Source: a virus
DNA length: 47,776 nucleotides
Reading direction: 5' to 3' (one strand)
Virus record (IMG/VR): IMGVR_UViG_3300044846_002624
Span: 1-47,776 of that record
Part shown: positions 27,344-41,984 of the stretch, piece after piece
How positions within the stretch are numbered: the first letter of the stretch is position 1
Layout of the letters: each line of letters begins with the position of its first letter
The notes under the pieces: model-generated
What the model was told of the DNA's origin: nothing
What the model saw: only the letters and a program-made list of their open reading frames with translations
Databases searched by the model: none
Made by a program: the position numbers and the translations under genes

Positions 27344-28630
27344 CTACCAATAAAGAAGAAGTGCGCCTACTCCGCCAGCTCCACCAGCAACAGAAACTAC
27401 AGAGCCTCCACCGCCTCCGCCACCAATACCGCCAGCTCCTCCAGCAGTAGCAACAGCGGTTGTGTTAGAAGCTCCGTTTGAGCCAGCACCCAATACTCCT
27501 CCACCGCCGCCACCACTAGTATATTTGGCTAAGTTTGTTCCAGAAGCTGTGCCACCAGTTCCTCCAGCAAAAATTCCAGCTCCTCCAGCACCTCCAGCCA
27601 TGCTTCCGTCATAAGAAGTAGAAGTATTAACACCAGAACCTCCACCACCACCAGCCATTCCAGCTCCGCCACTTCCACCGCTAAGAGTTCCAGTTCCTGT
27701 TGAAGTTCCAGTAATAGCTCCTCCACCTCCACCAGAAGAAGCTGTTCCACCAACAGTTCCAGAAACTGTTGCGGTAGACGAAGAAGTTAGACCAATTCCT
27801 CCAGCCCCACCAAGCTGATAAGCAAGAGTAGAAGCTGCACCACCAGCAGTTGCGGCTCCAGCGTTAAGAGCCCCACCGCCAGCTCCAGAACCATTAGTTC
27901 CAGCCACTCCAGCTACAGTTAGAGCACCTCCTCCGCCACCTCCAGCAGCAAGAAGATTAGAGTAGAAAGTTGTTCCACCAGTTCCTCCAATTGCACCACC
28001 AGCTCCAACTCCACCAGCTCCGATAACTACAGAAGAAGTTGCTAATACCCATCCAGAGATTGCAGCTCCAGCTCCACCGCCTCCACCAGCAGCTGAAGTA
28101 CCAGTAGTTCCAGAACCGCCAGCTCCACCGCCTCCAACTAATAGAGCAAAAACAATTGGAGGTGCTCCAGTTAAATCAACAGCTCCAGTTGTAGTAATGC
28201 TTCTTTGAAGAGTTACGTTAGGTGGCAACGAGCCTGTAGCCCCAGCTACTGAAAATGTCCAGTTATCAAATGTTCCAGAACCACCAATTAAATCTACGTT
28301 TACAGTGATTGAAGTATCTGTAACTACGGCGGTAATTAATCCTTCTTCAAAGTTTGAAGGAGAAGCAGTGCTTGCAACACGGACTCTAGTTCCTACGGTA
28401 AATGCCCCTGTTGAAGACACTGAAAAGACGGTAGAACCAGTGCCTATAGCTGTGCTAGTTGTAGAGGTAACCCCTAAATAGCCAAGACCAGTAGGACCAG
28501 CTGGGCCAGTTGCACCTGTTGGGCCTGAACTTCCTACAGACTCCCAAATAGAGCCATTCCACTTCCAAGTGCGCGAACCTACGGTGTAGGTATCGTTTAG
28601 TGCTGGGGAATTGGGAAAATCAATGGGCAT
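27344..28630 (-). CDS. tail fibre: shared N-terminal module plus glycine-rich adhesin
   Basis: 428 residues. Shared N-terminal module ([33 protein letters not shown]), a very short [10 protein letters not shown] segment, a beta domain (GSTVFSVSSTGAFTVGTRVR), then the Gly-rich adhesin domain (LLVGGGGAGGSG ... GVGALLLYW) homologous to the upstream-neighbour adhesin. This chimeric layout links the collagen-type fibres and the Gly-rich adhesins as one modular family. GGTAAAATA precedes the start with 6 nt between TAAAAT and ATG. Confidence 0.8.
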   Translation of the reverse strand: MPIDFPNSPALNDTYTVGSRTWKWNGSIWESVGSSGPTGATGPAGPTGLGYLGVTSTTSTAIGTGSTVFSVSSTGAFTVGTRVRVASTASPSNFEEGLITAVVTDTSITVNVDLIGGSGTFDNWTFSVAGATGSLPPNVTLQRSITTTGAVDLTGAPPIVFALLVGGGGAGGSGTTGTSAAGGGGGAGAAISGWVLATSSVVIGAGGVGAGGAIGGTGGTTFYSNLLAAGGGGGGALTVAGVAGTNGSGAGGGALNAGAATAGGAASTLAYQLGGAGGIGLTSSSTATVSGTVGGTASSGGGGGAITGTSTGTGTLSGGSGGAGMAGGGGGSGVNTSTSYDGSMAGGAGGAGIFAGGTGGTASGTNLAKYTSGGGGGGVLGAGSNGASNTTAVATAGGAGGIGGGGGGGSVVSVAGGAGGVGALLLYW

Positions 28631-28635
28631 GTGGC

Positions 28636-28644
28636 TATTTTACC
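28636..28644 (-). promoter_or_regulatory. GGTAAAATA promoter-like word
   Basis: Minus-strand GGTAAAATA; the TAAAAT hexamer ends 6 nt before the ATG at 28630 and no Shine-Dalgarno is visible between them. Confidence 0.5.
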
Positions 28645-28678
28645 TTATCTAGAAGTACTTGAGTAGTTTATATCTTTG

Positions 28679-29449
28679 CTATAGTCCAAATCTAGCTCTA
28701 GTTGCATTAAAGTTCTGAGTTAATTCTGCATCAGTCAAAACACGGTTATAGGCATAAAAAGCTGCTATATCGCCCCAAGGCTGCTGAGGAGCTAATCTAT
28801 CCAATCCACCCAGCGTACCAAAACCAGTGTTATTGTATTGAGACCCAGTGGTTGTAATGGTTGCACGACTAATTTCAGGGGTATCGTTATAACTCATTCG
28901 ATAGTACGGTGAAGAAGTGTCAAATCTCCAATACATGCAAATCCAATCTGATGTACCGTAATTTGGCAAGCTAGTTTGTAAGTACCCGCTAGCGTTAAAC
29001 CCCTGTGGGGTATTAAGACCAGAGTTGTTGTACATACCAATGTGCCAACCACCCAGCGAAACAATTACGTGGTGATTTGTGGTTCCAGCGGTTGCTCTTG
29101 TGAGAGTTCTCCATTCCGCACTAGAGTCTCTAATTCTTGTCCACACCATGTAAGTCACGGTGTTACCTAGGGTAATGTCAGGCTCTCTGTATGCTAAGCC
29201 AAAACTTCCATTAAAGTCCATGTACTTAGGTCCAGAAGATTTGAACGCTGATGCATTGGTAAGAGTAAAGTTATTTCCAGCGCCACTTAGGTCTGTCCAA
29301 GTAGTGCCAGTCCCTGAGTAAGAAGCGACATCTCCAGCGTCTAGTCTCAAGACAAGTCCAGAAGTAACAAGAACCGCTGGGGTTCCAGCCAGCATTGATT
29401 TATATGAACGGTTATCACTAATCTCGGAGCGGAGCATGGACTTAATCAT
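28679..29449 (-). CDS. LamG/concanavalin-like fold virion protein
   Basis: 256 residues. SGLVLRLDAGDVASYSGTGT, WTDLSGAGNNFTLTN, and the end FYAYNRVLTDAELTQNFNA are hallmarks of the LamG-like jelly-roll found in phage adhesins. Such domains bind carbohydrates. The start has an AAGGAAAAAATAA ribosome region. It sits in the fibre block between small accessory genes and Gly-rich adhesins, consistent with glycan recognition on the host. Confidence 0.82.
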   Translation of the reverse strand: MIKSMLRSEISDNRSYKSMLAGTPAVLVTSGLVLRLDAGDVASYSGTGTTWTDLSGAGNNFTLTNASAFKSSGPKYMDFNGSFGLAYREPDITLGNTVTYMVWTRIRDSSAEWRTLTRATAGTTNHHVIVSLGGWHIGMYNNSGLNTPQGFNASGYLQTSLPNYGTSDWICMYWRFDTSSPYYRMSYNDTPEISRATITTTGSQYNNTGFGTLGGLDRLAPQQPWGDIAAFYAYNRVLTDAELTQNFNATRARFGL

Positions 29450-29460
29450 TTATTTTTTCC

Positions 29461-29694
29461 TTAAGCCTTTAGTGCAGCAATCTCTTCAGCCGTAAGACCA
29501 AGAGCCTCTAGCTTAGATACAGCACTAGCTTGAGCCTCAGCTTTAGCAGACTCTATAGCTAATAGTTCTGCTTTTTCTGCTTCGTAAGCTAAGAGGTCAA
29601 TCTCCCGCTGTGCGATTTCCTCTGCTGTTAATGGTACAGTTGTGGATTCTCCTGTGGAGCAGTCCACTATTACTTTCATTGGAATTTCAGTCAT
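29461..29694 (-). CDS. small fibre-cluster protein with coiled coil
   Basis: 77 residues. MTEIPMKVIVDCSTGEST, then VPLTAEEIAQREIDLLAYEA and an Ala/Glu-rich helix ending LGLTAEEIAALKA. This 'small strand pair plus helix' pattern is common in phage genes next to fibres. AAGGAAAAATG provides the ribosome site. Role (chaperone or minor structural part) unknown. Confidence 0.6.
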   Translation of the reverse strand: MTEIPMKVIVDCSTGESTTVPLTAEEIAQREIDLLAYEAEKAELLAIESAKAEAQASAVSKLEALGLTAEEIAALKA

Positions 29695-29710
29695 TTTTCC
29701 TTCTTTCTTG

Positions 29711-30244
29711 TTAGCTTGCGGTTACGGTTCCGTCAGAGTTTTTTAGTATTCCATAAAGTGAAACCGTTGAGCCAATAGCGAAGTTTGACCCGCCTTGTAT
29801 TGTCATTGAAATTGACGAGATTGCTTCAGTGTTAGACCAAAGTCCAGCGACAATTTCTTGGTATCCCTCAGTAGCGTTGTTCTCAATAACTCCATCTAGT
29901 GAAACAACTTTATTTCTGTCGGAAGTATAGTTTGGGATGTACACACTAACATTACTAAACGTATTTGCTGTAAAACCAGATGATGTAACAGCAGTAATAC
30001 GTATTACAGGTTGTGTTGCTCTAGCTCCAGAAGATAAGGCTGACCCTGTCCCCTGTAAAAATTTGTCTGAGTAAGCAGCCACTGAAGACCCGTTAAATTG
30101 AAAGTTGATTTGGGAAGTTCCCGCCAAAGTTCCTCTTACTCCAGTTAAAATAAGCAAATCCGTAAAAGTTTGTGGAATAGAGGTAAGAGAGATAGTTTGC
30201 GCTGGTGCTACTAGAGTTCGTGTTTGTATTAACTTCATTGTCAT
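29711..30244 (-). CDS. small virion protein, SIPxxYxxL family (1 of 3)
   Basis: 177 residues, all-beta. ISLTSIPQTFTDLLILTGVR near the N-terminus and IGSTVSLYGILKNS at the end match the two downstream-transcribed neighbours, so the three are tandem paralogues. The start has M-T-M. It probably forms a jelly-roll-like tip or decoration; no enzyme motif seen. Confidence 0.65.
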   Translation of the reverse strand: MTMKLIQTRTLVAPAQTISLTSIPQTFTDLLILTGVRGTLAGTSQINFQFNGSSVAAYSDKFLQGTGSALSSGARATQPVIRITAVTSSGFTANTFSNVSVYIPNYTSDRNKVVSLDGVIENNATEGYQEIVAGLWSNTEAISSISMTIQGGSNFAIGSTVSLYGILKNSDGTVTAS

Positions 30245-30247
30245 TTT

Positions 30248-30736
30248 CTAGCTCACTATTCCGTATAGGGCAAAGGTTGAACCGACATCAAAACTGCCAA
30301 CATTGGGATAAGCACGAACCGAAGTTATAGCACTTGTGCTAGGCCACCTTCCAGCGTTAGCGTCTACACCACCAGATGAGCTTGTTCTAGAAAGCAAAGT
30401 CTTATGTTTGTCTGTTGACGAGTAATCAAGTAGTTGAATAACTGCGTTGAAAGAGAAGTCAGTCATAATGTCACCATTACCATTGAGCCTCATTCCACCA
30501 GTTCCAGAATAAGTTGTGGAAGCTGTGGTGGTACCATTTGCCTGCATTCTTACGGCTGTATAAGTTGAATCAGTATCGCCATTCATTCTTACATAAAGCT
30601 CAGTCTGAGAAGTGCCGTCTGCGTTTATTATAAGAACCAAGTCACTATAAGTAGCAGGGATAGATGAAAAGGTCACAGAGCTTGATGCTACATCTAGTGT
30701 AATATTAGCAATTGGTATGTAAGTAGCGGTGGGCAT
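30248..30736 (-). CDS. small virion protein, SIPxxYxxL family (2 of 3)
   Basis: 162 residues. SVTFSSIPATYSDLVLIINA, LYVRMNGDTDSTYTAVRMQA and the end VGSTFALYGIVS align by eye with its neighbours. Its start overlaps the upstream stop region (TAATAATG). All-beta, no catalytic motif. A structural role is inferred from position in the fibre block. Confidence 0.65.
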   Translation of the reverse strand: MPTATYIPIANITLDVASSSVTFSSIPATYSDLVLIINADGTSQTELYVRMNGDTDSTYTAVRMQANGTTTASTTYSGTGGMRLNGNGDIMTDFSFNAVIQLLDYSSTDKHKTLLSRTSSSGGVDANAGRWPSTSAITSVRAYPNVGSFDVGSTFALYGIVS

Positions 30737-30738
30737 TA

Positions 30739-31326
30739 TTACCCCCTTATTCCGTAGAGTGAGAACCGACTTAAGTCTGTAAGAAATCCAGAAGGCACAG
30801 TTAGTGTGAGTGATGATACAGCTGTTGTTTGAGCGTATAGCCCGCTTCCAATTTGGACCGAGGGGGTAGAATCTGAAACACCAGATATAATTTTTACTGT
30901 TTTATTTTTTGTAGTACTTGAGTAATCTAAAATGTCAATTATTCCCGCCCCAAAAGAGTTTGCTGTTGCAGATACAGAAATAGCGTCGCTTAGTAAAAGA
31001 AAAGCTGAAGAGGCAGTACCAGATGGAGTAACAGCTACCGCAGTTCCGTTTCCCCACAGCCTGTGGGCCACATAAACTCCAGAACTAATGCCGTTCATTG
31101 TAAGGTTAATGTTGTCACTTCCTACTGTGTTCTTTCCTACATACCTAATTTGTAAATGTTTGTAATTTTGTGGAATAGAAGAAAAAGTAACAGTTGTTGA
31201 CGACCCAGTCCCAAAAACAGTTTGAATAAGCTCAAAGTCACCGGTAGCAACAGGATTGCCAGATAGCATATTAGAGGTTTTACCATAACCTAATATGCCG
31301 CCTCTTGCAAATGAAAGTACGCCCAT
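30739..31326 (-). CDS. small virion protein, SIPxxYxxL family (3 of 3)
   Basis: 195 residues. It has a 30-residue N-terminal extension (GVLSFARGGILGYGKTSNML) absent from its two paralogues, then VTFSSIPQNYKHLQIRYVGK and NINLTMNGISSGVYVAHRLW, ending LSRFSLYGIRG. The extension may be the attachment point for the group. Structural role inferred. Confidence 0.65.
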   Translation of the reverse strand: MGVLSFARGGILGYGKTSNMLSGNPVATGDFELIQTVFGTGSSTTVTFSSIPQNYKHLQIRYVGKNTVGSDNINLTMNGISSGVYVAHRLWGNGTAVAVTPSGTASSAFLLLSDAISVSATANSFGAGIIDILDYSSTTKNKTVKIISGVSDSTPSVQIGSGLYAQTTAVSSLTLTVPSGFLTDLSRFSLYGIRG

Positions 31327-31337
31327 CGGCTAATTCC

Positions 31338-31670
31338 TTATGGTGTTATTTCTGAACCAAAGGCACTAAAAGTTAGGTTTACAGTTGAGGCTCTAACTGT
31401 AATGACATCTGTAGCAGCTAGGGTAATTCCAAGTGTGAGTGTTGTTGAATCTCCAGCACCAACAGTTACGTCATAAGCAATATAGTGCTGGTCAGCAAGC
31501 GCTGCTCCAGCTGGCCTAATTGCAATTCTGTAAGTAGAAGTAACTGCAGCTCTATTTGCAACAACAATTGTAGAAATCACACTTGAGGTTGCAGCAGGTA
31601 CGGTGTAAAGGGTTGTATCAGTAGTTGCAGCTGTTGCTTGTTGTCCGAGGACTTTGTAAGTTGTAGGCAT
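31338..31670 (-). CDS. small beta-rich virion protein
   Basis: 110 residues: TDTTLYTVPAATSSVISTIV, VANRAAVTSTYRIAIRPAGA, then DSTTLTLGITLAATDVITVR. This resembles a family of about 100-residue phage proteins found beside fibres. It lies 4 nt downstream of the giant fibre gene in transcription order. Probable minor structural component. Confidence 0.6.
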   Translation of the reverse strand: MPTTYKVLGQQATAATTDTTLYTVPAATSSVISTIVVANRAAVTSTYRIAIRPAGAALADQHYIAYDVTVGAGDSTTLTLGITLAATDVITVRASTVNLTFSAFGSEITP

Positions 31671-31673
31671 TTG

Positions 31674-37621
<5,948 letters not shown>

Positions 37622-37657
37622 TTTTGTCCTCGCTCTATAAGAGGTTACAGATGCTAC

Positions 37658-37666
37658 TATTTTACC
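37658..37666 (-). promoter_or_regulatory. GGTAAAATA promoter-like word
   Basis: Minus-strand GGTAAAATA 37 nt upstream of the first gene of the fibre block (37621). Best candidate for the main promoter of the block. Confidence 0.55.
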
Positions 37667-37680
37667 TTAAAATTAGCTGT

Positions 37681-37896
37681 CTAATCTTTGCCAGTAGCTC
37701 CTAAAAGCCTTTCAGTCTCGTCTGTAACGCTTGTAGCTATCATTACTAGTTTATTGAAATGCTTCTTCCAGTGGTGAAGGCAAAAGAGTAGGTCTCCAGA
37801 CTCCAATTTGACATGTACGTATGCCTGTGCTTGACAGGCATCGCAGCGGTCATTAGCAGTTAGTAGATAGTCGGTATCCGCTACTTCTGGCTTCAT
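37681..37896 (-). CDS. DUF7455-like zinc-binding protein
   Basis: 71 residues from ATG 37896. Cys18, Cys21 (RCDACQAQAYVHV) and Cys39, His42 (LLFCLHHWKKH) match the small actinobacterial zinc-ribbon family DUF7455. The upstream ATG at 37941 is rejected: it would overlap the divergent methyltransferase start by 12 nt, while ATG 37896 lies exactly 6 nt after a perfect TATAAT, implying a leaderless mRNA. Function of the family is unknown. Confidence 0.78.
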   Translation of the reverse strand: MKPEVADTDYLLTANDRCDACQAQAYVHVKLESGDLLFCLHHWKKHFNKLVMIATSVTDETERLLGATGKD

Positions 37897-37902
37897 GTTT
37901 AA

Positions 37903-37908
37903 ATTATA
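37903..37908 (-). promoter_or_regulatory. -10 box of a probable leaderless promoter (DUF7455)
   Basis: Minus-strand TATAAT, then TTTAAAC-type filler of 6 nt, then ATG 37896. Same layout as the gene at 6238. Confidence 0.65.
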
Positions 37909-37929
37909 GGCGTGATAGACTGACTTGAT

Positions 37930-38715
37930 ATGATTAAGCATCCCTACAAAGACATTAGGGACTCTGTTACTGACGTTCTTAAGCCTTTAATATCTAAATC
38001 TGACAAGTACAACTTAGGCCACACTAGGCGTCACGCCAGAACTTTAGAAACTTTGCTTGATGCTGGTATTAAAGGTAAAGTCTTAGAGCTAGGCACTAGC
38101 TCAGTTATACCTTTATCTTTAAATTCCTTAGTTCCTGACTTAGAGCTAACGGTTACAGATTTTGACACCTCTAAGACTAAAGTAAGCAAAATGACTATAG
38201 GTGGTTCTTTAGAGGTTGGTTGCTACTCAATTGATTTGGAAAGTGAACCAATTCCAGCCGAAGACGGCACTTTTGACTTTGTGATTTGTTCTGAGGTAGT
38301 TGAGCACTTAGATGTTGACCCTATGTACATGATGTCGGAAATAAATAGAGTTTTAAAGCTCGATGGAACTTTAGTTTTAACTACCCCTAATTCTTGTAGC
38401 AGTCTCTCTATTTGGAAAATTCTTAGGGGTTATGAGCCTTACTTTTACATGCAGTACCAAAAAGACAGAAGCCCCTACAGACATAATTATGAATACAGTC
38501 CTAGGTCTTTAATTGCCCTTTTAAATGCTTCAGGTTTTTCGGGAAAAGTTTGGACTGAGGATAATTTTGAAGATGGGTCTTATGACGACATAGCAAAATT
38601 AAGACAGATAGGGTATTCTCTTGACAGTAACTTAATTGGGGATAACATTTTTTCTGTAAGTAAAAAAATTTCTTCTGTAAAAGATAGATACCCTAGGCCA
38701 ATATATGACTCGTAA
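37930..38715 (+). CDS. class I SAM-dependent methyltransferase
   Basis: 261 residues. Motif I VLELGTSSVIPLSLNSL, the acidic strand LTVTDFDTSK, motif IV FDFVICSEVVEHLDVDP and the post-motif VLKLDGTLVLTTPNS are those of Methyltransf_11/23 enzymes that usually methylate small molecules or sugars. It overlaps the next gene (a propeller-type glycoside-active protein) by 11 nt, so both probably act on a glycan. It is divergent from the DUF7455 gene with no clear Shine-Dalgarno. Substrate unknown. Confidence 0.82.
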   Translation: MIKHPYKDIRDSVTDVLKPLISKSDKYNLGHTRRHARTLETLLDAGIKGKVLELGTSSVIPLSLNSLVPDLELTVTDFDTSKTKVSKMTIGGSLEVGCYSIDLESEPIPAEDGTFDFVICSEVVEHLDVDPMYMMSEINRVLKLDGTLVLTTPNSCSSLSIWKILRGYEPYFYMQYQKDRSPYRHNYEYSPRSLIALLNASGFSGKVWTEDNFEDGSYDDIAKLRQIGYSLDSNLIGDNIFSVSKKISSVKDRYPRPIYDS

Positions 38716-39670
38716 AAGTTTAAAACTAAAATATGATTACCCAACCGTAGAAAGGTTGGGGGGGAAAATTTTAAGATTAAGAAGACTTGTTGAGCCAAAA
38801 AATAAGTATTGGTCAGCTTTCAATCCTTCTATAGGGCACTCTCCTAAGCTCGGCTACGCTATGACCATTAGGTCTAGTAACTATATAATCAATCTAAATA
38901 CGGGAAGCTTAGATTTAACCGAAGGTCACGATGTCTGTAATAAAGTTTGGTTCTGTGAGCTAGACGATAATCTTAATTTAATAAATTTAAGGCAGATAAA
39001 ATTTCAAGCCCCCTTTAGTTTAAAAAGAGGCATAGAAGATGCAAAACTTTTTTGGAGAGATGATTCTTGGTGGTTTACGGGAGTAATGCTAGAAAAGGTT
39101 CATACTGAAGTAGCCAGAATGTCTTTATTTAAATATGACCACCAGCTAAATGTGGCCACATTTATAGAAAAATTTAATGGTCCAGACTGCACAAAGCCAG
39201 AGAAAAACTGGATGCTACCCTATGATAAAAACCCTAACTTTGATTTTATCTACGGCCCCACCTCAATTGTAAAAAATTCAGTTTTTATTGCTCAAGTTAA
39301 CCGTAATCCAGAAATTTCAAAAGTGAGAGGGAATACCAATCTTTTAGATTTAAAAAATGGATATCTTGCATTAGTTCACTCTCTTTATACAAAAAACGTT
39401 GTTTGGAAGAACCCAAAAACTTTTTCTAAGCAAGATGGACTACAAAAATTTTATACTCATCAGTTTGCAAAATTTAATTACAATGGTGAGCTTACGCACA
39501 TAAGCCCTGAGTTTCAATTTGAGCACAATGGCATTGAGTTTGCTGCTGGTATAGTAGAAAAAGGTGATGACTTTATAGTGTCTTACGGTAAAGACGACTT
39601 GTCATCTCACTTGGCAATTATTTCTAAAAACACGGTTTTAAGCTCTCTTAAAGAATTAAAAATTAGGTAA
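38705..39670 (+). CDS. GH130/GH43-like beta-propeller protein
   Basis: 321 residues. The motif KRGIEDAKLFWRDDSWWFTG corresponds to the 'ED(P/A)R' blade motif of GH130 phosphorylases and related five-bladed propellers. NPSIGHSP, SIVKNSVFIAQVN and FAAGIVEKGDDFIVSYGKDD look like further blade strands. Enzymes of this fold cleave or phosphorolyse mannosides; some members only bind or transfer. It is coupled to the methyltransferase gene. Activity cannot be assigned. Confidence 0.6.
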   Translation: MTRKSLKLKYDYPTVERLGGKILRLRRLVEPKNKYWSAFNPSIGHSPKLGYAMTIRSSNYIINLNTGSLDLTEGHDVCNKVWFCELDDNLNLINLRQIKFQAPFSLKRGIEDAKLFWRDDSWWFTGVMLEKVHTEVARMSLFKYDHQLNVATFIEKFNGPDCTKPEKNWMLPYDKNPNFDFIYGPTSIVKNSVFIAQVNRNPEISKVRGNTNLLDLKNGYLALVHSLYTKNVVWKNPKTFSKQDGLQKFYTHQFAKFNYNGELTHISPEFQFEHNGIEFAAGIVEKGDDFIVSYGKDDLSSHLAIISKNTVLSSLKELKIR

Positions 39671-39674
39671 CAGA

Positions 39675-39908
39675 ATGTCACTAACTATAGAACAAATTGA
39701 CACCGACTCTAAAGTAGTAGATGAGGGTTCCTCAAGACAGTTTTCTCACTACGCTGAAAAAAATCAAGTGACTGAGGGATATGTTTTAGGTACTCCAGTT
39801 GTTGCTATTTGTGGCAAAATTTTTATACCTTCTAGAGACCCTCTTAAGTTTCCTATTTGCCCGATTTGCAAAAAAATAGCTGACTCGCTATTCTTAGAGC
39901 CCAATTAA
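39675..39908 (+). CDS. DUF3039-like protein
   Basis: 77 residues. RQFSHYAEKNQVTEGYV (His25), VVAICGKIFIPSRDP (Cys46) and FPICPICKKIAD (Cys62, Cys65) match DUF3039, a small Actinobacteria-restricted family with a probable zinc site. It starts 4 nt after the propeller gene. A strong phylum marker; function unknown. Confidence 0.82.
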   Translation: MSLTIEQIDTDSKVVDEGSSRQFSHYAEKNQVTEGYVLGTPVVAICGKIFIPSRDPLKFPICPICKKIADSLFLEPN

Positions 39909-39969
39909 AAATAGAAGTCTTTTGTTCGAGTTATACTTGAAACTCTTACTTCCCAGCACACACAGATAG

Positions 39970-41976
39970 GTGGCACAATTGTCTCTTTTTTCGTTTAAAT
40001 TAAGCGAAGAGTTCGTTCAGTCTTATAAATCTAAGGAATCTCCTTTTGGTTATAAAGACGCTGGTGGCAACTCTGTCGGTGAGATTACTTTTTTACGGAC
40101 TTACTCCAGACTTAAAGAAGACGGAACTAAGGAAACTTGGGTAGATGTTTGCGAGCGTGTAATTAACGGAATGTACTCTTTACAAAAAGATTACTGCAAA
40201 GCTAAAAGACTTCCTTGGAATGATGCCAAAGCCCAAGCTTCTGCTAAAGAAGCTTATGACAGACTTTTTGACCTGAAGTGGACGCCACCGGGCCGCGGGT
40301 TGTGGGTGATGGGTACTCAAATTGTAAACGAGCAGAAAAACTCTGCAGCACTTCAGAACTGTGCTTTTGTTTCTACCAATGAAATGACAAAGCTAAACCC
40401 TGGCAAGCCATTTGCTTTCTTGATGGAGGCATCTATGCTTGGAGTAGGAGTCGGCTTTGATGACAAGGGCGCTGACAAGGGTTTTGAAATTTATGAGCCT
40501 AAGGGCTTTAGTGAGTATGTAATTCCAGATACTCGCGAAGGTTGGATGGAGTCAACCGTTGCTCTTATTAACTCTTACCTAAAGCCAGAGCAAGCAACTT
40601 GGGAATTTAACTATGACCAAATTCGTCCTTATGGGGCCACTATTAAAACCTTTGGTGGTACAGCTTCTGGACCAGACCCGCTAATTAAGCTTCACAACCA
40701 TATTAGAAGTATTTTTGTTGGGCGTGCTGGGCAGCAACTTACTCGTAAAGACATTGCAGACATCGGAAACATGATTGGTGTCTGTGTGGTTTCTGGAAAC
40801 GTTCGACGTTCAGCTGAGCTTCTAATTGGTCGCATTGACGATGAGGAGTTCCTAAACCTAAAGAACGCAGAGCGGTTCCCTGAGAGGAACTCATACGACC
40901 CAGAGGCGCCAGGTTGGGCTTGGATGTCTAACAACTCTGTGGCTGTAGAAGTTGGTACTGACTTTGAGCCTATCGTTGACGGAATTGCCCGTAACGGTGA
41001 GCCAGGAGTTATCTGGATGGACGTTAGTAAAAAGTATGGTCGTCTAGCCGACGCACCTAACAACAAAGACTGGAGAATTGCTGGCTATAACCCTTGTGCT
41101 GAGCAGTCTTTGGAGTCTTACGAAATGTGTACTTTGGTTGAGACTTACCTAAACCGTCACGACTCTCTAGAAGACTACAAGCGCACTTTGAAGTTTGCTT
41201 ATCTATACGGTAAAACAGTAACTCTACTTCCCACCCACTGGGAAGAGACCAACGCAATCATGCAAAGAAACTTGCGTATTGGAACTTCTATGTCTGGTAT
41301 TGCTAATTTTGCTGATGCTAAAGGAATTCCAGTCTTAAAGTCTTGGATGGACGAGGGCTATGCAATTATTAAAAAGTATGACACTACTTATTCAGAATGG
41401 CTTGGTGTGCGTGAGTCAATTAAGACCACAACCGTAAAGCCATCAGGCACAGTTTCAATTCTTGCTGGAGAGTCTCCAGGTGTTCACTGGACTCCTGGTG
41501 GCGAGCACTTCCTAAGAGCAATTCGCTTTGGAAACAATGACCCAATGCTTCCACTATTTAAAATGGCAAACTACACGGTTGAGCCAGCTTCTGAGTCGCC
41601 AGACACTACTTCAGTAGTGTTCTTCCCGATTAAGTCTGGTGCTAAAAGAGCTGAAAAAGATGTCACAATCTTTGAAAAAATGGCACTTGCTGCAACTGCT
41701 CAGCGCTATTGGTCAGACAACTCTGTGTCTGTGACTATCTCTTTTGACCCAGAAAAAGAGGCTGAGCACATCGGCACCGTTCTCCACATGTACGACGGTC
41801 AGCTAAAAACGGTTAGCTTTTTGCCATCTGGAAACCATGTCTATCCTCAGATGCCCTACACGCAAATTACAGAAGAAGAGTACTTGAAAGCTACGGCGAT
41901 TGATGCAATTGGGGAAGCTTACTGTACTACTGACTCGTGTGAAGTAAAGCTAATTTCAGAGAACCAAAGAAAGTAG
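39970..41976 (+). CDS. nrdJ: adenosylcobalamin-dependent (class II) ribonucleotide reductase
   Basis: 668-residue monomeric enzyme of the RTPR type, reducing ribonucleotides to deoxyribonucleotides with coenzyme B12. Visible: WTPPGRGLWVMGT, LQNCAFVSTNEM (disulfide cysteine), the active-site loop YNPCAEQSLESYEMCTLVET with thiyl Cys and Glu, TTTVKPSGTVSILAG, and C-terminal redox pair CTTDSC. GTG 39970 is preceded by GATAGG as a weak ribosome site. It supplies dNTPs independent of oxygen. Co-transcribed with the tiny Cys-rich ORF at 41985 and ends at a strong terminator. Confidence 0.95.
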   Translation: MAQLSLFSFKLSEEFVQSYKSKESPFGYKDAGGNSVGEITFLRTYSRLKEDGTKETWVDVCERVINGMYSLQKDYCKAKRLPWNDAKAQASAKEAYDRLFDLKWTPPGRGLWVMGTQIVNEQKNSAALQNCAFVSTNEMTKLNPGKPFAFLMEASMLGVGVGFDDKGADKGFEIYEPKGFSEYVIPDTREGWMESTVALINSYLKPEQATWEFNYDQIRPYGATIKTFGGTASGPDPLIKLHNHIRSIFVGRAGQQLTRKDIADIGNMIGVCVVSGNVRRSAELLIGRIDDEEFLNLKNAERFPERNSYDPEAPGWAWMSNNSVAVEVGTDFEPIVDGIARNGEPGVIWMDVSKKYGRLADAPNNKDWRIAGYNPCAEQSLESYEMCTLVETYLNRHDSLEDYKRTLKFAYLYGKTVTLLPTHWEETNAIMQRNLRIGTSMSGIANFADAKGIPVLKSWMDEGYAIIKKYDTTYSEWLGVRESIKTTTVKPSGTVSILAGESPGVHWTPGGEHFLRAIRFGNNDPMLPLFKMANYTVEPASESPDTTSVVFFPIKSGAKRAEKDVTIFEKMALAATAQRYWSDNSVSVTISFDPEKEAEHIGTVLHMYDGQLKTVSFLPSGNHVYPQMPYTQITEEEYLKATAIDAIGEAYCTTDSCEVKLISENQRK

Positions 41977-41984
41977 GAGGAACT

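Noticed and set aside
37897-37941. N-terminal extension of the DUF7455-like protein to ATG 37941
   Set aside because: It would overlap the start of the divergent methyltransferase gene and cross a perfect TATAAT that fits a leaderless start at 37896.
39915-39965. TTCGAGT-like T-loop suggesting a tRNA
   Set aside because: No acceptor stem, anticodon stem or matching D-arm can be drawn around it. No tRNA was found anywhere in the window.
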